Below are positions 46,868 to 56,676 of a stretch of DNA of 64,000 nucleotides, piece after piece (positions within the stretch are counted from its first letter, which is position 1; every line of letters starts with the position of its first letter). This DNA comes from Rhodobacteraceae bacterium D3-12 (GTDB lineage: Bacteria; Pseudomonadota; Alphaproteobacteria; Rhodobacterales; Rhodobacteraceae), in NCBI GenBank assembly GCA_025916135.1, contig CP104793.1:620001-684000 (forward strand), read 5' to 3'. The position numbers and the translations under genes are program-made. Below the pieces are notes generated by a model. The model did not search any database and was not told the origin of the DNA. It was given only the letters and a program-made list of their open reading frames with translations.

Positions 46868-47004
46868 GCGATGCAGCGGCCCCTAGGGCCGCCGCGCATC
46901 GCCGACCCGTCCCATGGGGCGGCGATTTGGTGAGGGAATGCGATGCCGTGAAGTCGCACGCATTTGGCGGGGATAAAGCGCGACTCGGCGACGTTGGGTC
47001 GCCG
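46868..47004. other. Two strong hairpins between convergent genes
   Basis: The first (46868-46902) has outer arms GCGATGC/GCATCGC and inner arms GCGGCCC/GGGCCGC around CTA. The second (46986-47004) is CGGCGAC-GTTGG-GTCGCCG. Neither has a T tract. They lie between the flavoprotein and anthranilate synthase stop codons and may limit read-through in both directions. Confidence 0.6.
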
Positions 47005-47052
47005 CCCCCGGGTCGGGGATGCGCGAGTCCACCGAGGCGGACCCGCGTAAGG

Positions 47053-49224
47053 TTACTCCGCTGGTTCGCGCAGGGTTTCTTCGGTTAACCGGCTGATGGC
47101 GTTTTCGATCATGCGCAGTCCTGCATCCTGCCCCAGAGACATGATGGATTCCGGGTGGAATTGCACCGCCGCCACCGGCAGGGATGTGTGTTCCAGCCCC
47201 ATGACGATGCCATCGGCGGTCACGGCGTTGACGCGAAGGTCGGACGGCAGGCTGTCGCGCGTGGCGTAGAGCGAGTGGTACCGCCCGACGGTCACTTTCT
47301 CTCCCAAACCGGCAAAGATATGGCCGGGGTATTCGACGGTAAGCTGTGCCGGTTTGCCGTGCACCGGATCGTCGAGTTGGGCCAGCGATGCTCCGAAAAA
47401 TTCGGCAATCGCTTGCAGCCCCAAGCAGACGCCGAAAATGGGCAGCCCGCGGTCAAGCGCGGCTTGGATGGTGTTGGAGCAATCGAAATCCTGCGGGCGA
47501 CCGGGGCCGGGGGACATCATCACAAGGTCAGGTTTGAAGCTGTCGAACACCTCTGCCGCGACGGGGGTTCGGGTGGTGAGCACCTCGGCCCCGGTTTGCC
47601 GGACATAGTTGGCCAGCGTGTGCACGAAGCTGTCCTCGTGATCGACCAGAAGCACGCGTTTGTCGGTGCCGACCGGCACGCGCCAGCCGTCGCCGTTTCC
47701 GGCATTGGTGCGCACGTCGCCGCGAATGGCGGCGCGCATGGCCGAGGCTTTGAGTTCGGTTTCCGCCTCTTCATCATCGGGATCGGAGTCGTTGAGCAGA
47801 GTGGCTCCGGCGCGGACTTCGGCGACGCCGTTCTTGATGCGAATGGTGCGCAGGGTGAGGCCGGTGTTCATGTCGCCGTCAAAGCCCACGGCCCCAATCG
47901 CGCCGCCATACCAGAAGCGGGTCGATTTCTCGTGGTTTTCGATAAAGCGCATCGCCCAGAGTTTGGGCGCGCCCGTCACCGTCACGGCCCAAGCGTGAGA
48001 GAGGAAGGCGTCAAATGCGTCCATGCCTTCGCGCAGGCGGCCTTCGATGTGGTCAACCGTGTGGATCAGGCGCGAATACATCTCGATCTGGCGTCGCCCG
48101 ATGAGGCGCACGGAGCCGGGATCGCAGACGCGCGATTTGTCGTTGCGGTCGACATCGGTGCACATGGTCAGCTCGCTCTCGTCCTTTTCGGAGTTGAGCA
48201 GCTTGAGAATCTGGGCGCTGTCTTCGATTGCGTCGGCGCCGCGGGCGATGGTGCCGGAGATAGGGCAGGTTTCGACCCGCCGACCCGTCACGCGCACGAA
48301 CATTTCCGGGCTGGCCCCGACGAGGAATTCCTTGTCTCCGAGGTTCATGAGGAAGCCGAAGGGCGCGGGGTTGATGACTTTGAGCCGTCGGAAGATTGCG
48401 GCGGGGCTGTCCGCGCAGGGCTCGTAGAACACCTGACCCGGCACGACCTCGAACAGGTCGCCACGGCGGAAGCTATGTTTCGCGGCGCGGACGAGCTCGG
48501 CGTATTCGCCGGGGTTGTGATCGCCGCGCGTGACTTCGGCGTCCGAAAGCTCAAACGCATCGGGTGCGGTGCCGCGAGCGAGGCCTTCTGTCGAGAGATC
48601 GCCCTTGGAAAACTCGTAGGAGTAAGTATGGGCGCGGGTTGAATAGTGGTCGGTGACCAAGAGTTCGTCGATCAGGAACAAGACGAGGTCACGCTGATCC
48701 GCCGGGCGTTCGAGTTTGAGTTCGATCGGTTCGAATTGGAAGGCGAGGTCATAGCCGAAGGCGCCGTAAAGGCCGAGGTGGTGATCCTCGTCGCTTTTGA
48801 ACAGGGCCATGATCGCGCGCAATACCGAAAAGACAGACGGCGCGCGGGAGCGTTCTTCCTCGTTATAAACGCGTTCAGGGGCGCGCAGGGTCAGGGAGAT
48901 TTCGTCCGGGGCGACGGTGAGGCTGGCAATCTCGGGCAGGTCAGCAAGTGCGGGCTGGATGATCGACAAAAGCACCTGACCACGCGCGTTGAGCGCACGC
49001 AGGCGCATGTCGCGGCCCCGGCTCTGGATCATCAGGGGCGGCTCGGCGAAGCCGAACTCCCAGCGGTTATAGCGACCGGGGTATTCGTAATTCGAGCTGA
49101 ACAGCGCGCCAAGGTGGCTGTCGAGCCGGTCGATCAGGGCTTCGGAAGAGGTTTTGAATTCGGCGTCGTGGACCTGTCGCGTGACGGTGACGCCACCATC
49201 GGTGACGAAAGTTTGGTTGATCAT
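47053..49224 (-). CDS. trpE: Anthranilate synthase, fused TrpE and TrpG domains
   Basis: A 723-residue fusion that makes anthranilate from chorismate and glutamine, the first step of tryptophan synthesis. Residues 1-510 are the chorismate-binding part ([43 protein letters not shown]). Residues 530-723 are a class-I glutamine amidotransferase with nucleophile GVCLGLQA and the pair in VQFHPES. This fused form is established in rhizobia at about the same length. It is monocistronic. A phenazine-type role is possible for such fusions but no partner genes are nearby. Confidence 0.9.
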   Translation of the reverse strand: MINQTFVTDGGVTVTRQVHDAEFKTSSEALIDRLDSHLGALFSSNYEYPGRYNRWEFGFAEPPLMIQSRGRDMRLRALNARGQVLLSIIQPALADLPEIASLTVAPDEISLTLRAPERVYNEEERSRAPSVFSVLRAIMALFKSDEDHHLGLYGAFGYDLAFQFEPIELKLERPADQRDLVLFLIDELLVTDHYSTRAHTYSYEFSKGDLSTEGLARGTAPDAFELSDAEVTRGDHNPGEYAELVRAAKHSFRRGDLFEVVPGQVFYEPCADSPAAIFRRLKVINPAPFGFLMNLGDKEFLVGASPEMFVRVTGRRVETCPISGTIARGADAIEDSAQILKLLNSEKDESELTMCTDVDRNDKSRVCDPGSVRLIGRRQIEMYSRLIHTVDHIEGRLREGMDAFDAFLSHAWAVTVTGAPKLWAMRFIENHEKSTRFWYGGAIGAVGFDGDMNTGLTLRTIRIKNGVAEVRAGATLLNDSDPDDEEAETELKASAMRAAIRGDVRTNAGNGDGWRVPVGTDKRVLLVDHEDSFVHTLANYVRQTGAEVLTTRTPVAAEVFDSFKPDLVMMSPGPGRPQDFDCSNTIQAALDRGLPIFGVCLGLQAIAEFFGASLAQLDDPVHGKPAQLTVEYPGHIFAGLGEKVTVGRYHSLYATRDSLPSDLRVNAVTADGIVMGLEHTSLPVAAVQFHPESIMSLGQDAGLRMIENAISRLTEETLREPAE

Positions 49225-49548
49225 GATTTTGCTAACATCTCTCGGGAGGGGCTGTGAGGCCCGGGCATCGTGGAAAAGGGGCAGGCGACCCGGTCACGTA
49301 AGTGACGGGTTCAGTATGTTTGGCCTCGCCATCGATGAATCATCATGTGCTTTTCCAAAGTTCGAGCGCATCTATGGCGGCTTAGCCATAGTTTCCGGGG
49401 AGTGTTATGCGGTGCCATTCAGAGAATCGCAATGGTTTCATGCGCGTTTGTTAAATTTCGCTGATTGGGGGCGCATTCAATTCGGGACTTGAATGTTTCA
49501 TAAAATGAAGTATATCGCGGTTCATTGCCTGAAGCGAGAGACCTTGTG
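49225..49548. other. Divergent spacer between anthranilate synthase and MarR genes
   Basis: 324 bases without a supportable gene. A hairpin with one bulge (about 49289-49308, CCCG-G-TCAC-GTAA-GTGA-CGGG) lies in the anthranilate synthase leader. A short minus-strand frame near 49440 has one Trp codon only, so a Trp leader peptide is not supported. The MarR promoter is at the right edge. Confidence 0.55.
49489..49516 (+). promoter_or_regulatory. Promoter with internal palindrome for the MarR-RND operon
   Basis: TTGAAT (49489-49494) and TATATC (49511-49516) are spaced 16 bases. The spacer holds the perfect inverted repeat TTCAT-AAA-ATGAA (49497-49509). A MarR dimer on it would exclude RNA polymerase, giving autorepression of the operon. 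Confidence 0.6.
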
Positions 49549-50034
49549 ATGTCTGAAACCGTTACCATCCGCGATGGAATTCCATCGGACCTCCCTGCGG
49601 AGCTGAGCGTTTTGCTGGGGGTTCACCTGCTCTATTGGACAATCAATGAGGTGTTCGAAGGGGCAAGCGCAGCGCCTGCTCTGTCCAAGAATGAGCGTAA
49701 AGTAATTGTTCACCTCGCTGTGCCACGTCGTATGGGCGAGCTGGCGGCGGATATGCAGGTTTTGCCATCGACGGTAACGTTGATCGCAGACGAATTGGAA
49801 GAAAAAGGCATGCTCCAACGCGAACGGGATCCACAGGATCGCCGCGCTTGGCAGCTTTGCCTGACGCGCAAGGGCATGGAGACGCGCCAAGAGACGTTGC
49901 GCGAAGCGACAGACGTTTTTCGAGAGGTCACGGGGCTTTCAAAAAGCGAAACCGAGATCGTTGCCGACCTTATGCAGAAGGTTGCAAAGAACATCCGGGC
50001 AGGTGGGCTGCCAGAAGGAGTGACAGCATGTTGA
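49549..50034 (+). CDS. MarR family transcriptional regulator
   Basis: A 161-residue MarR protein. The winged helix spans about residues 55-115: RRMGELAADMQVLPSTVTLI (recognition helix) and the wing EKGMLQRERDPQDRRAWQLCL. It precedes and overlaps the efflux adaptor gene, so it is probably the drug- or metabolite-responsive repressor of this RND pump. ATG 49549 is chosen over an upstream frame start. Confidence 0.88.
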   Translation: MSETVTIRDGIPSDLPAELSVLLGVHLLYWTINEVFEGASAAPALSKNERKVIVHLAVPRRMGELAADMQVLPSTVTLIADELEEKGMLQRERDPQDRRAWQLCLTRKGMETRQETLREATDVFREVTGLSKSETEIVADLMQKVAKNIRAGGLPEGVTAC

Positions 50035-51077
50035 TGACTTACCCGCGCGTTGTGGCGCTTGTTTCCGCGATTTTTTTGGCTTTTCCCGTCGGGGCGCAGG
50101 AGCTGTTGAAGCCTGTGAAGCTTATCGTGGCACAAAACGGTGGCACCGAGGTGACGCGCCAGTTTTACGGCTCGGTCGTGGCGCGCCAGACTGTTGATCT
50201 TGCGTTTCAGGTGGGGGGACAGTTGCAGAGCATTCCGGTGATCGAAGGGGTGACGGTCAAGCAGGGTGAGCTTGTGGCGCAGCTTGATCTTGAAAGCTTT
50301 GAGCTCGCTCTCAAACAGGCGAAATTGCAGAAAGAGCAGGCGGATCGGACTTTGGCGCGGTTGAAGCGGTTGTCCGGCTCGACCGTAAGTCAGGTGAGCA
50401 TTGATGATGCGGCGACGGCGGCGGCGCTGGCCGATGTGGCGGTGAAGAACGCAGAGTTCGCGCTGAACCATGCCACGTTATACGCGCCGTTTGATGCATT
50501 GGTCGCGGCGCGCGATGTGGCGAATTACACGACGATCGCGGCGGGGACCCCGGTGGTGCGGTTGCACGACATGTCGGAAATTCGCATCGAGGTGGATATC
50601 CCGGAAGTGTTGTTCCTGCGGGCCGATGCCGCGCCGGATGTAGAGTTGCATGCCAAGTTTCCGTCCTCGGACAAGATTTTTCCGGCGCAATTGCGCGAGT
50701 TCAACGCCGAAACGTCGAAGGTTGGGCAATCATATCGCGTGACGTTGGGCATGACCCCGCCAAAGGGCGTGCGGATTTTGCCGGGCGCATCGGCCACGGT
50801 GATCGCAACGATCAAGGGGGAGCATAAGGACGCGATCCTTTTGCCCAAGACAGCCGTTTTCGTCGATGCGGCGGGCAAGCCGAGCGTCTTGGTCTTTGCA
50901 CCGAAAGGCGCGAGCGAAGGCACCCTGAGCAAGCGCAATGTCACAGTGGCACAGGCGCCGGAGGGCGGCATTCTCGTTGTGTCGGGGCTTGAGCCGGGAT
51001 TGGAGATCGTGGCCGCTGGTGGTGCGGCGCTTGAGGATGGGCAAAAGGTCCGCCGTTTTGCCGGTTTCGGAAACTGA
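50028..51077 (+). CDS. RND efflux periplasmic adaptor subunit
   Basis: A 349-residue membrane-fusion protein. The signal peptide is about residues 1-23 (VVALVSAIFLAFPVGAQ). A biotinyl-lipoyl half motif is in VDLAFQVGGQLQSIPVIEGV, a helical hairpin follows (LALKQAKLQKEQADRTLARL), then a beta-barrel region. It links the RND pump to an outer-membrane channel; no TolC-type gene is in this operon. ATG 50028 lies behind AGAAGGAG and overlaps the MarR stop by 7 bases. Confidence 0.9.
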   Translation: MLMTYPRVVALVSAIFLAFPVGAQELLKPVKLIVAQNGGTEVTRQFYGSVVARQTVDLAFQVGGQLQSIPVIEGVTVKQGELVAQLDLESFELALKQAKLQKEQADRTLARLKRLSGSTVSQVSIDDAATAAALADVAVKNAEFALNHATLYAPFDALVAARDVANYTTIAAGTPVVRLHDMSEIRIEVDIPEVLFLRADAAPDVELHAKFPSSDKIFPAQLREFNAETSKVGQSYRVTLGMTPPKGVRILPGASATVIATIKGEHKDAILLPKTAVFVDAAGKPSVLVFAPKGASEGTLSKRNVTVAQAPEGGILVVSGLEPGLEIVAAGGAALEDGQKVRRFAGFGN

Positions 51078-51087
51078 GGGTGCGGCC

Positions 51088-54000
51088 ATGAACATTGCAA
51101 AAGCTTCTATCGAAAAACCGCTGCTGACGTGGCTGGTCATTCTCGGCGCATTGCTGGGCGGTTTATGGGGGTTTTCGTCGCTTGGGCGGCTGGAGGACCC
51201 GGCGTTTACCATCAAACAGGTGGTGATTTCGACGCAATACCCGGGCGCGACCGCCGAGCAGGTGGCAACGGAGGTGAGCGAGCCGCTGGAATCCGCCATT
51301 CAAAAATTGGGCGAAGTCGAGCGCATTACCTCGGTCAACCAGCCGGGGTCGTCCTTGATCACGGTCGAGGTCTATTCGACGTTTGACGGGAGTGAACTTC
51401 CGCCGATCTGGACCAAGTTGCGCAACCGGGTATCAGACGCGGCGCGCAGCCTGCCCGAAGGAACGAGCGAGCCCTATGTGAACGACGCGTTCGGGGATGT
51501 GTTCGGGATATATTATGCGGTGACAGCCGAAGGATTTTCGGACGCAGAAAAACACCAGCTCGCCACGTTTTTGCGGCGCGAATTGCTGACCGTTGACGGG
51601 GTTGCGGATGTCGAGGTCAAGGGGCTGCCGGCCGAGGCGATCTTTGTTGAACCGGACATGTCTTTGGCGGTTAACCTTGGCCTGCCGCCGCAAGCCATCA
51701 TCAGCGCGCTGGCGACGGCGGATTCGGTGGTTGCTGCGGGGTCTGTACGCGGGGCGGACGGGGTGCGGACCAACATTCAGGCGCCCAAGGGCACGGGCTC
51801 GGTCGAGGCGCTGGCGTCTTTGACCATCGGGGCGAGTGGAGAGGTCGTCAACCTGTTCGATATCGCCCGAGTTTACCGCGCGCGCCAAGAGGTGCCCGAC
51901 CTGATGGTGCGGTTTAACGGCCATGACGCATTCACGCTGGGTGTTGCGGGGCTTTCGACCGAGAATATTGTCGAAGTGGGGCGCAGGGCCGATGCGCGGC
52001 TGGCCGAGTTGGACACCAAGATTCCGCATGGGGTCAAGCTGTCGCCGATTTACCAGCAGCACGTGGTGGTTGATGAAGCATCGAGCGCGTTCTTGGTAAA
52101 CCTTGCCCTGTCGGTTGGCATCGTGGTGGTTGTTTTGGCGATCTTCATGGGCTGGCGTGCGGCGATTGTCGTGGGGGCAACGCTTTTGCTGACCGTGGTG
52201 GGCACGCTGTTCTTCATGGCGTTGTTTTCGATCGAGATGGAGCGGATTTCGCTGGGGGCGTTGATCATCGCGATGGGGATGTTGGTGGACAACGCCATCG
52301 TGGTGGCGGAGGGCATGCAGATTTCCATGCGCCGCGGCAAAGACAGCCGCAGTGCTGCGGATGATGCGGCGGCTAAGACGCAGATCCCCTTGCTAGGGGC
52401 GACGGTGATCGGGATCATGGCGTTTGCCGGGATCGGCCTGTCGCCGGATGCGACGGGCGAGTTCCTGTTTTCGCTGTTTGCGGTGATCGGCATTTCGCTG
52501 TTGTTGTCTTGGGTTCTGGCGCTGACCGTGACGCCGCTGTTGGGGCATTACCTGTTCAAGAGGGGCACGGCGGGCGAAGATGATGCCTATGGCGGATGGA
52601 TGTTTCGCGCCTATGGCTGGTCATTGAAATGGGCGTTGAAGCTGCGGTGGCTGGTTGTTGTCGGGCTGATTGCCGTGACGGTGGTGTGTTTCGCGGGCTT
52701 TGGCCTGATGAAGCAATCGTTCTTTCCCGACAGCAACACGCCGATGTTCTTTGTGCATTACAAGCTGCCGCAAGGCACCGATATTCACACAACCTCGGAT
52801 GATCTGCGCAAGATGGAAGCGTGGCTGGAGAAGCGCGAAGAGGTGCAATCCGTCGCGACATTTGTCGGGCAGGGGGCGTCGCGTTTCATGCTGACCTATT
52901 CAGCGGAAAAGGCGAACCCGAGCTATGGCCATCTGATTATTCAGACCGAGCGACTGGAGCAAATCCCGCCGCTGCGCGAGGAGCTGGAAGCCTGGGCGCG
53001 CGCGTCGTTCCCGCAGGGCGAGTTCCGCAGTAAGCGGCTTGCCTTTGGCCCCGGTGGCGGCGCGTCGATCCAGGTGCGTCTGTCCGGGCAGGGCCCGGAT
53101 GTGCTGCGCCAGCTGTCCGAGAAGATACAGCAGACGTTGAAGGCGAGTTCCGACAACCTTGTCGACATCCGCACGGATTGGCGCGAGCAGGAGCTTGTCC
53201 TTGCGCCGGTCTATGCGACCGAGCGCGCGCAGACCGCCGGGATCAGCCGCGAGGATGTGGCGCAGGCGCTGCTACTGGCGACCGATGGTGTCACCGCGGG
53301 CGTGTTCCGCGAGGGCGAGCGGCAAATCCCGATCATTGCGCGTCTGTCCCGCGAAAAAGCGCTGGGATTGTCCGATCAGGTGGTGTTTTCCGCGACGAGC
53401 GGCAGCGTTCTTCCGATCGAACAGGTGACGGACGGGTTGGAGTATCGCGTGCAAAACACGCTGGTGCATCGTCGCGACCGGGTGCCGACCCTGACCATCG
53501 AGGCGGATATTCCAGCGGATATGACCGCGGCGCAGGTGCAGGCCGAGATTCAGGCTGCGGTCGAGGCGTTCGAGCTTCCGGTCGGGTATCAGATGGAATG
53601 GGGCGGCGAATACGAAAGCTCGAGCAAGGCGCAGGCCGCGCTGGGGGCGCAGATCCCGATTTCCGTGCTGATCATGGTGCTGATTTCGATCCTGTTGTTC
53701 AACGCGTTGCGCCAGCCGCTGATTATCTGGCTGTTGGTTCCGATGTCGGTGAACGGCGTGGTGATTGCCCTGTTGGCGTCGGATGTGGCGTTTTCCTTTA
53801 CTGCGCTTTTGGGGCTGTTGTCGCTCTCGGGGATGCTGATCAAAAACGGGATCGTTCTGGTTGAGGAAATCGACCTTGTCCGCGCCGAGGGTGTCCCATT
53901 GAGGAAGGCGATTGTTGAGGCGTCGACCTCGCGGTTGCGGCCGGTGATGTTGGCGGCAGTGACGACGATCCTTGGCATGGCGCCTTTGTTGACGGATGCG

Positions 54001-54150
54001 TTTTTCGTGTCGATGGCGATCACCATCATGGGCGGCTTGGCTTTTGCGTCGATCCTGACGCTGGTGGCGGCGCCGGTGCTGTATGATCTGTTCTTCTCGC
54101 GCGAGGAGGCACGCCGCCTGCGCGAGGCGGGGGCAGCCGTGGCCAATTAA
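51088..54150 (+). CDS. RND efflux transporter permease
   Basis: A 1020-residue proton-driven RND pump of usual length, with helix 1 at residues 11-31, two large periplasmic loops, and the helix-4 block GMLVDNAIVVAEGM holding the Asp used in proton relay. A second set of helices begins near residue 855 (IPISVLIMVLISILLFNALR). Substrates are unknown; the location before an aromatic cluster might suggest export of aromatic acids, which is speculative. Confidence 0.93.
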   Translation: MNIAKASIEKPLLTWLVILGALLGGLWGFSSLGRLEDPAFTIKQVVISTQYPGATAEQVATEVSEPLESAIQKLGEVERITSVNQPGSSLITVEVYSTFDGSELPPIWTKLRNRVSDAARSLPEGTSEPYVNDAFGDVFGIYYAVTAEGFSDAEKHQLATFLRRELLTVDGVADVEVKGLPAEAIFVEPDMSLAVNLGLPPQAIISALATADSVVAAGSVRGADGVRTNIQAPKGTGSVEALASLTIGASGEVVNLFDIARVYRARQEVPDLMVRFNGHDAFTLGVAGLSTENIVEVGRRADARLAELDTKIPHGVKLSPIYQQHVVVDEASSAFLVNLALSVGIVVVVLAIFMGWRAAIVVGATLLLTVVGTLFFMALFSIEMERISLGALIIAMGMLVDNAIVVAEGMQISMRRGKDSRSAADDAAAKTQIPLLGATVIGIMAFAGIGLSPDATGEFLFSLFAVIGISLLLSWVLALTVTPLLGHYLFKRGTAGEDDAYGGWMFRAYGWSLKWALKLRWLVVVGLIAVTVVCFAGFGLMKQSFFPDSNTPMFFVHYKLPQGTDIHTTSDDLRKMEAWLEKREEVQSVATFVGQGASRFMLTYSAEKANPSYGHLIIQTERLEQIPPLREELEAWARASFPQGEFRSKRLAFGPGGGASIQVRLSGQGPDVLRQLSEKIQQTLKASSDNLVDIRTDWREQELVLAPVYATERAQTAGISREDVAQALLLATDGVTAGVFREGERQIPIIARLSREKALGLSDQVVFSATSGSVLPIEQVTDGLEYRVQNTLVHRRDRVPTLTIEADIPADMTAAQVQAEIQAAVEAFELPVGYQMEWGGEYESSSKAQAALGAQIPISVLIMVLISILLFNALRQPLIIWLLVPMSVNGVVIALLASDVAFSFTALLGLLSLSGMLIKNGIVLVEEIDLVRAEGVPLRKAIVEASTSRLRPVMLAAVTTILGMAPLLTDAFFVSMAITIMGGLAFASILTLVAAPVLYDLFFSREEARRLREAGAAVAN

Positions 54151-54156
54151 AGCGGC

Positions 54157-54180
54157 AAGCCCCGCGCGGGCGGGGCTTTT
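54157..54180 (+). terminator. Rho-independent terminator after the RND operon
   Basis: AAGCCCCGC and GCGGGGCTT form a perfect 9-bp stem around the loop GCGG and run into TTTT. The flanking A residues allow it to work for the convergent MarR gene too. Confidence 0.88.
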
Positions 54181-54189
54181 GCCTGATCC

Positions 54190-54666
54190 TTATGCTTTGC
54201 TTTGGTCGGGGCGCAGCGTGAGCGGCGCGCGTGAGCGGGTGTTCCCGGCGGTGGCGGTTTTGCCAAGCAGGGTCACGAGTTGCTTCTTTTCGTCATCATC
54301 AAGGCCGATGAGGATGTCGTCCTGAAGCGCGCGCACAGTCGGGCCGATATGATCCAGCAGCGCGTCGCCTTTCGGGGTGATCGCAAGGGCGCGCGCACGT
54401 CTGTCGGTTTTGGACTGTTGTCGCAGGATCAGAGATTTCGCCGCGAGGCGATCAACCACGCCGCCGATTGTGGCCTTGTCATAGGCGATTGCCCGCGCGA
54501 GGCTGGCTTGGTCGATGCCGGGGTTTTCGCGAATCATGGTGAGCGCGGCGAATTGCACCGGTGTGATCTCGGCCTCGATTTCGGCCATACGGTCGGCGAA
54601 AATTGCCACTGAAATCTGGTTGAGGCGGCGGATCAGGTGCCCGGCCATAGTATGGATTTCGCTCAC
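54190..54666 (-). CDS. MarR family transcriptional regulator (gentisate operon)
   Basis: A 158-residue MarR protein with HTH around SLARAIAYDKATIGGVVDRL and the wing RQQSKTDRRARALAITPKG. GTG 54666 is preferred because CGGAGG lies 7 bases before it; ATG 54648 is the alternative. It is divergent from the gentisate dioxygenase, with a perfect 14-bp palindrome on that promoter, so it probably represses gentisate degradation until an aromatic ligand binds. Confidence 0.88.
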   Translation of the reverse strand: MSEIHTMAGHLIRRLNQISVAIFADRMAEIEAEITPVQFAALTMIRENPGIDQASLARAIAYDKATIGGVVDRLAAKSLILRQQSKTDRRARALAITPKGDALLDHIGPTVRALQDDILIGLDDDEKKQLVTLLGKTATAGNTRSRAPLTLRPDQSKA

Positions 54667-54708
54667 GTTTTGCCTCCGGTTGTGGTTGGCAGAAGAATAG
54701 CGTTTGGT

Positions 54709-54756
54709 AAGCATGCTTGCAAATTTGACCGCGATAATAATGGTATGTATACATAC
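54709..54756 (+). promoter_or_regulatory. Gentisate operon promoter with two palindromes
   Basis: TTGACC (54725-54730) and TATACA (54748-54753) are spaced 17 bases, a near-consensus promoter. GTATGTATACATAC (54743-54756) is a perfect palindrome covering the -10. A second palindrome AAGCATGCTT (54709-54718) lies just upstream of the -35. These are candidate MarR operators for both directions. Confidence 0.7.
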
Positions 54757-54810
54757 TATGGGCTTGGCGGGTGAGAGCCGGCTCGGGTGGATGACATGGG
54801 AGAGGGTGAC

Positions 54811-55848
54811 ATGGGAGAAACGCTGGGCACATTGGAAGAGCTGCCGCAGGGGTATCGCGACGACATGGCAAGCGCGGGGGTCGCCCCGCTTTGGCCGATG
54901 ATGCGCAATGTGTTGCCGCATGGCGCGCCGCAGCCGCAGACGATTGCAGGCTATTGGAACTATGATAAAATCCGCCCGCTTTTGCTTCGCGCAGGCGAGC
55001 TTACACCGCTAGAAAAGGCAGAGCGCAGGGTGCTGGTTTTAAGCGATCCGGGGCGCGGGGTGGGGGCGATGCAGGCGACCGCGTCGATTTACCTTGGGCT
55101 GCAATTGTTGCTGCCCGGCGAAACGGCCCCGGCCCATGTTCACACCCCGAGCGCCGTTCGGATTGTGGTGGAAGGCAAGGGGGCTTATACGGTCGTTGAC
55201 GGTGAAAAGCTGCCTATGGAAGAGGGCGATCTGGTGCTGACGCCCGGCGGGGAATGGCACGATCATGGCCATGATGGCGATGAGCCGGTGATTTGGCTCG
55301 ATGCGCTCGATCTGCCGCTGTTTTACTATCTTGAAGGCTCTTATGCGACCGAAGGTCCGCTTCAGGCGCAACGCAATCGGCCCGATGCGAGCGAGGTTGA
55401 GTATCTGAGCGCCGGGCTGGCTCCGACGCGGCGCAATGGGGGCGGCGTGCGGCGGTATCCGATGATGCGCTATCCTTGGGTGCGCACGGAGGCGGCGCTA
55501 CGTGCGATGCTGGCCCATGGCGGGGATGAGATTGCCGAGCTCGACTATGTGAACCCCGAGACCGGAGCGGATATTTTGCCGACAATGGGGTTCACCGCGA
55601 TGCTGCTGCCCGCAGGTTGTCGTCATGCGCCCGATCTGCGGTCGTCTTCGGCGGCTTTTCATGTGGTCCGCGGGCGCGGGCGTACAACGATCAATGGCGA
55701 GGTGTTTGAATGGGGTCCGAAAGACACATTCAGCGCGCCGGTGTTCGCAGAGATCACCCATGAGGCCAGCGATGAGGCCTTTTTGGTGCGGGTGCATGAC
55801 CGCCCGCTGCAGGAGAAACTTGGATATTATGAGGAACGCGCACGATGA
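54811..55848 (+). CDS. Gentisate 1,2-dioxygenase
   Basis: A 345-residue bicupin iron enzyme that opens gentisate to maleylpyruvate. The N-terminal cupin carries the His ligands in PAHVHTPSAVRIVVEG and the later WHDHGHD; the C-terminal cupin (HVVRGRGRTTINGEVFEWG) is degenerate, as usual. Two upstream in-frame starts exist, but ATG 54811 has GGAGAGGGTGAC directly before it. Its TGA overlaps the ATG of the fumarylpyruvate hydrolase. No maleylpyruvate isomerase gene follows. Confidence 0.92.
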   Translation: MGETLGTLEELPQGYRDDMASAGVAPLWPMMRNVLPHGAPQPQTIAGYWNYDKIRPLLLRAGELTPLEKAERRVLVLSDPGRGVGAMQATASIYLGLQLLLPGETAPAHVHTPSAVRIVVEGKGAYTVVDGEKLPMEEGDLVLTPGGEWHDHGHDGDEPVIWLDALDLPLFYYLEGSYATEGPLQAQRNRPDASEVEYLSAGLAPTRRNGGGVRRYPMMRYPWVRTEAALRAMLAHGGDEIAELDYVNPETGADILPTMGFTAMLLPAGCRHAPDLRSSSAAFHVVRGRGRTTINGEVFEWGPKDTFSAPVFAEITHEASDEAFLVRVHDRPLQEKLGYYEERAR

Positions 55849-56543
55849 CGAGCTATCTTTTTGACGCACCAGAGGTGTTTGCCATTCCGGTGAAGGGCGA
55901 AAGCGCGGACTATCCCGTGCGGCGGATTTTTTGCGTCGGGCGCAATTATGCCGCGCATGCCGCCGAAATGGGGGGTGAGGTGGACCGCGAAGCGCCGTGG
56001 TATTTCACCAAGTCGGCCTGCCACGGGGTGCTGAGCGGGGCGACGCGACCTTACCCGCCGGGAACGGAGAATTATCATCACGAGATGGAGCTGGCCTTTG
56101 CTATTGGCAGGCCGGTGTTTCGGGCGACGCCCGAAGAGGCGGAGGCGGCGATCTACGCGTATGGCTGTGCGCTGGATATGACGCGGCGGGATCGTCAGCA
56201 GGATGGCAAGGATAAGCGGCGTCCGTGGGATCTTGGCAAAGATGTGGAAGGGTCAGCGGTGTTTGGCGACATGAGCCGTGCGGAGGAGTTTGGCCCCGTT
56301 GGCGCACAACGCATTCATCTTGAGGTGAATGGCGAGAGCCGGCAGGATGCCACATTGGAGGAGCTTGTCTGGAGCTGTGAAGAGGTGGTGATGCACCTGT
56401 CAAAGTTCTACCACCTTGCCCCCGGTGATGTGGTGATGACAGGCACGCCCGCAGGTGTAGGGCCGGTGGTGGCCGGCGACAAGATTACCGGCGGTGTGGA
56501 TGGGCTTGCGCCGATTTCTCTGAATATCGATCCGGCTGAATAA
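55845..56543 (+). CDS. Fumarylpyruvate hydrolase (FAH family)
   Basis: A 232-residue fumarylacetoacetate-hydrolase-fold enzyme. IFCVGRNYAAHAAEMG opens the domain, the metal-binding Glu residues are in YHHEMELAFAIG, and GDVVMTGTPAGVGPV is the C-terminal signature. In the gentisate route it splits fumarylpyruvate into fumarate and pyruvate. It is co-translated with the dioxygenase. Confidence 0.9.
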   Translation: MTSYLFDAPEVFAIPVKGESADYPVRRIFCVGRNYAAHAAEMGGEVDREAPWYFTKSACHGVLSGATRPYPPGTENYHHEMELAFAIGRPVFRATPEEAEAAIYAYGCALDMTRRDRQQDGKDKRRPWDLGKDVEGSAVFGDMSRAEEFGPVGAQRIHLEVNGESRQDATLEELVWSCEEVVMHLSKFYHLAPGDVVMTGTPAGVGPVVAGDKITGGVDGLAPISLNIDPAE

Positions 56544-56568
56544 AGTGAACTGAGCTATCGACGGGAGC

Positions 56569-56613
56569 GGAATTTTTCAAAAATTCCGGGGCGGTTTCTT
56601 TGAAAGAAACCGC
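56569..56613. terminator. Two adjacent perfect palindromes after the fumarylpyruvate hydrolase gene
   Basis: GGAATTTTT-C-AAAAATTCC (56569-56587) is followed after GGG by GCGGTTTCTT-TGA-AAGAAACCGC (56591-56613). The second has a T-rich tail. Paired palindromes of this look are, from memory, frequent between genes in this bacterial group and probably end transcription or stabilise 3' ends. Confidence 0.5.
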
Positions 56614-56676
56614 TTGCGTTGCGTTGCTTGGAGGCGTGAGTGGTCATGCTTGCGGGGTAGTGGGGTCGCACTAAGG

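Noticed and set aside
49225-49548. A trp attenuator with leader peptide
   Set aside because: No tandem Trp codons, and the hairpin has no T tract; one Trp codon in a short frame is not enough.
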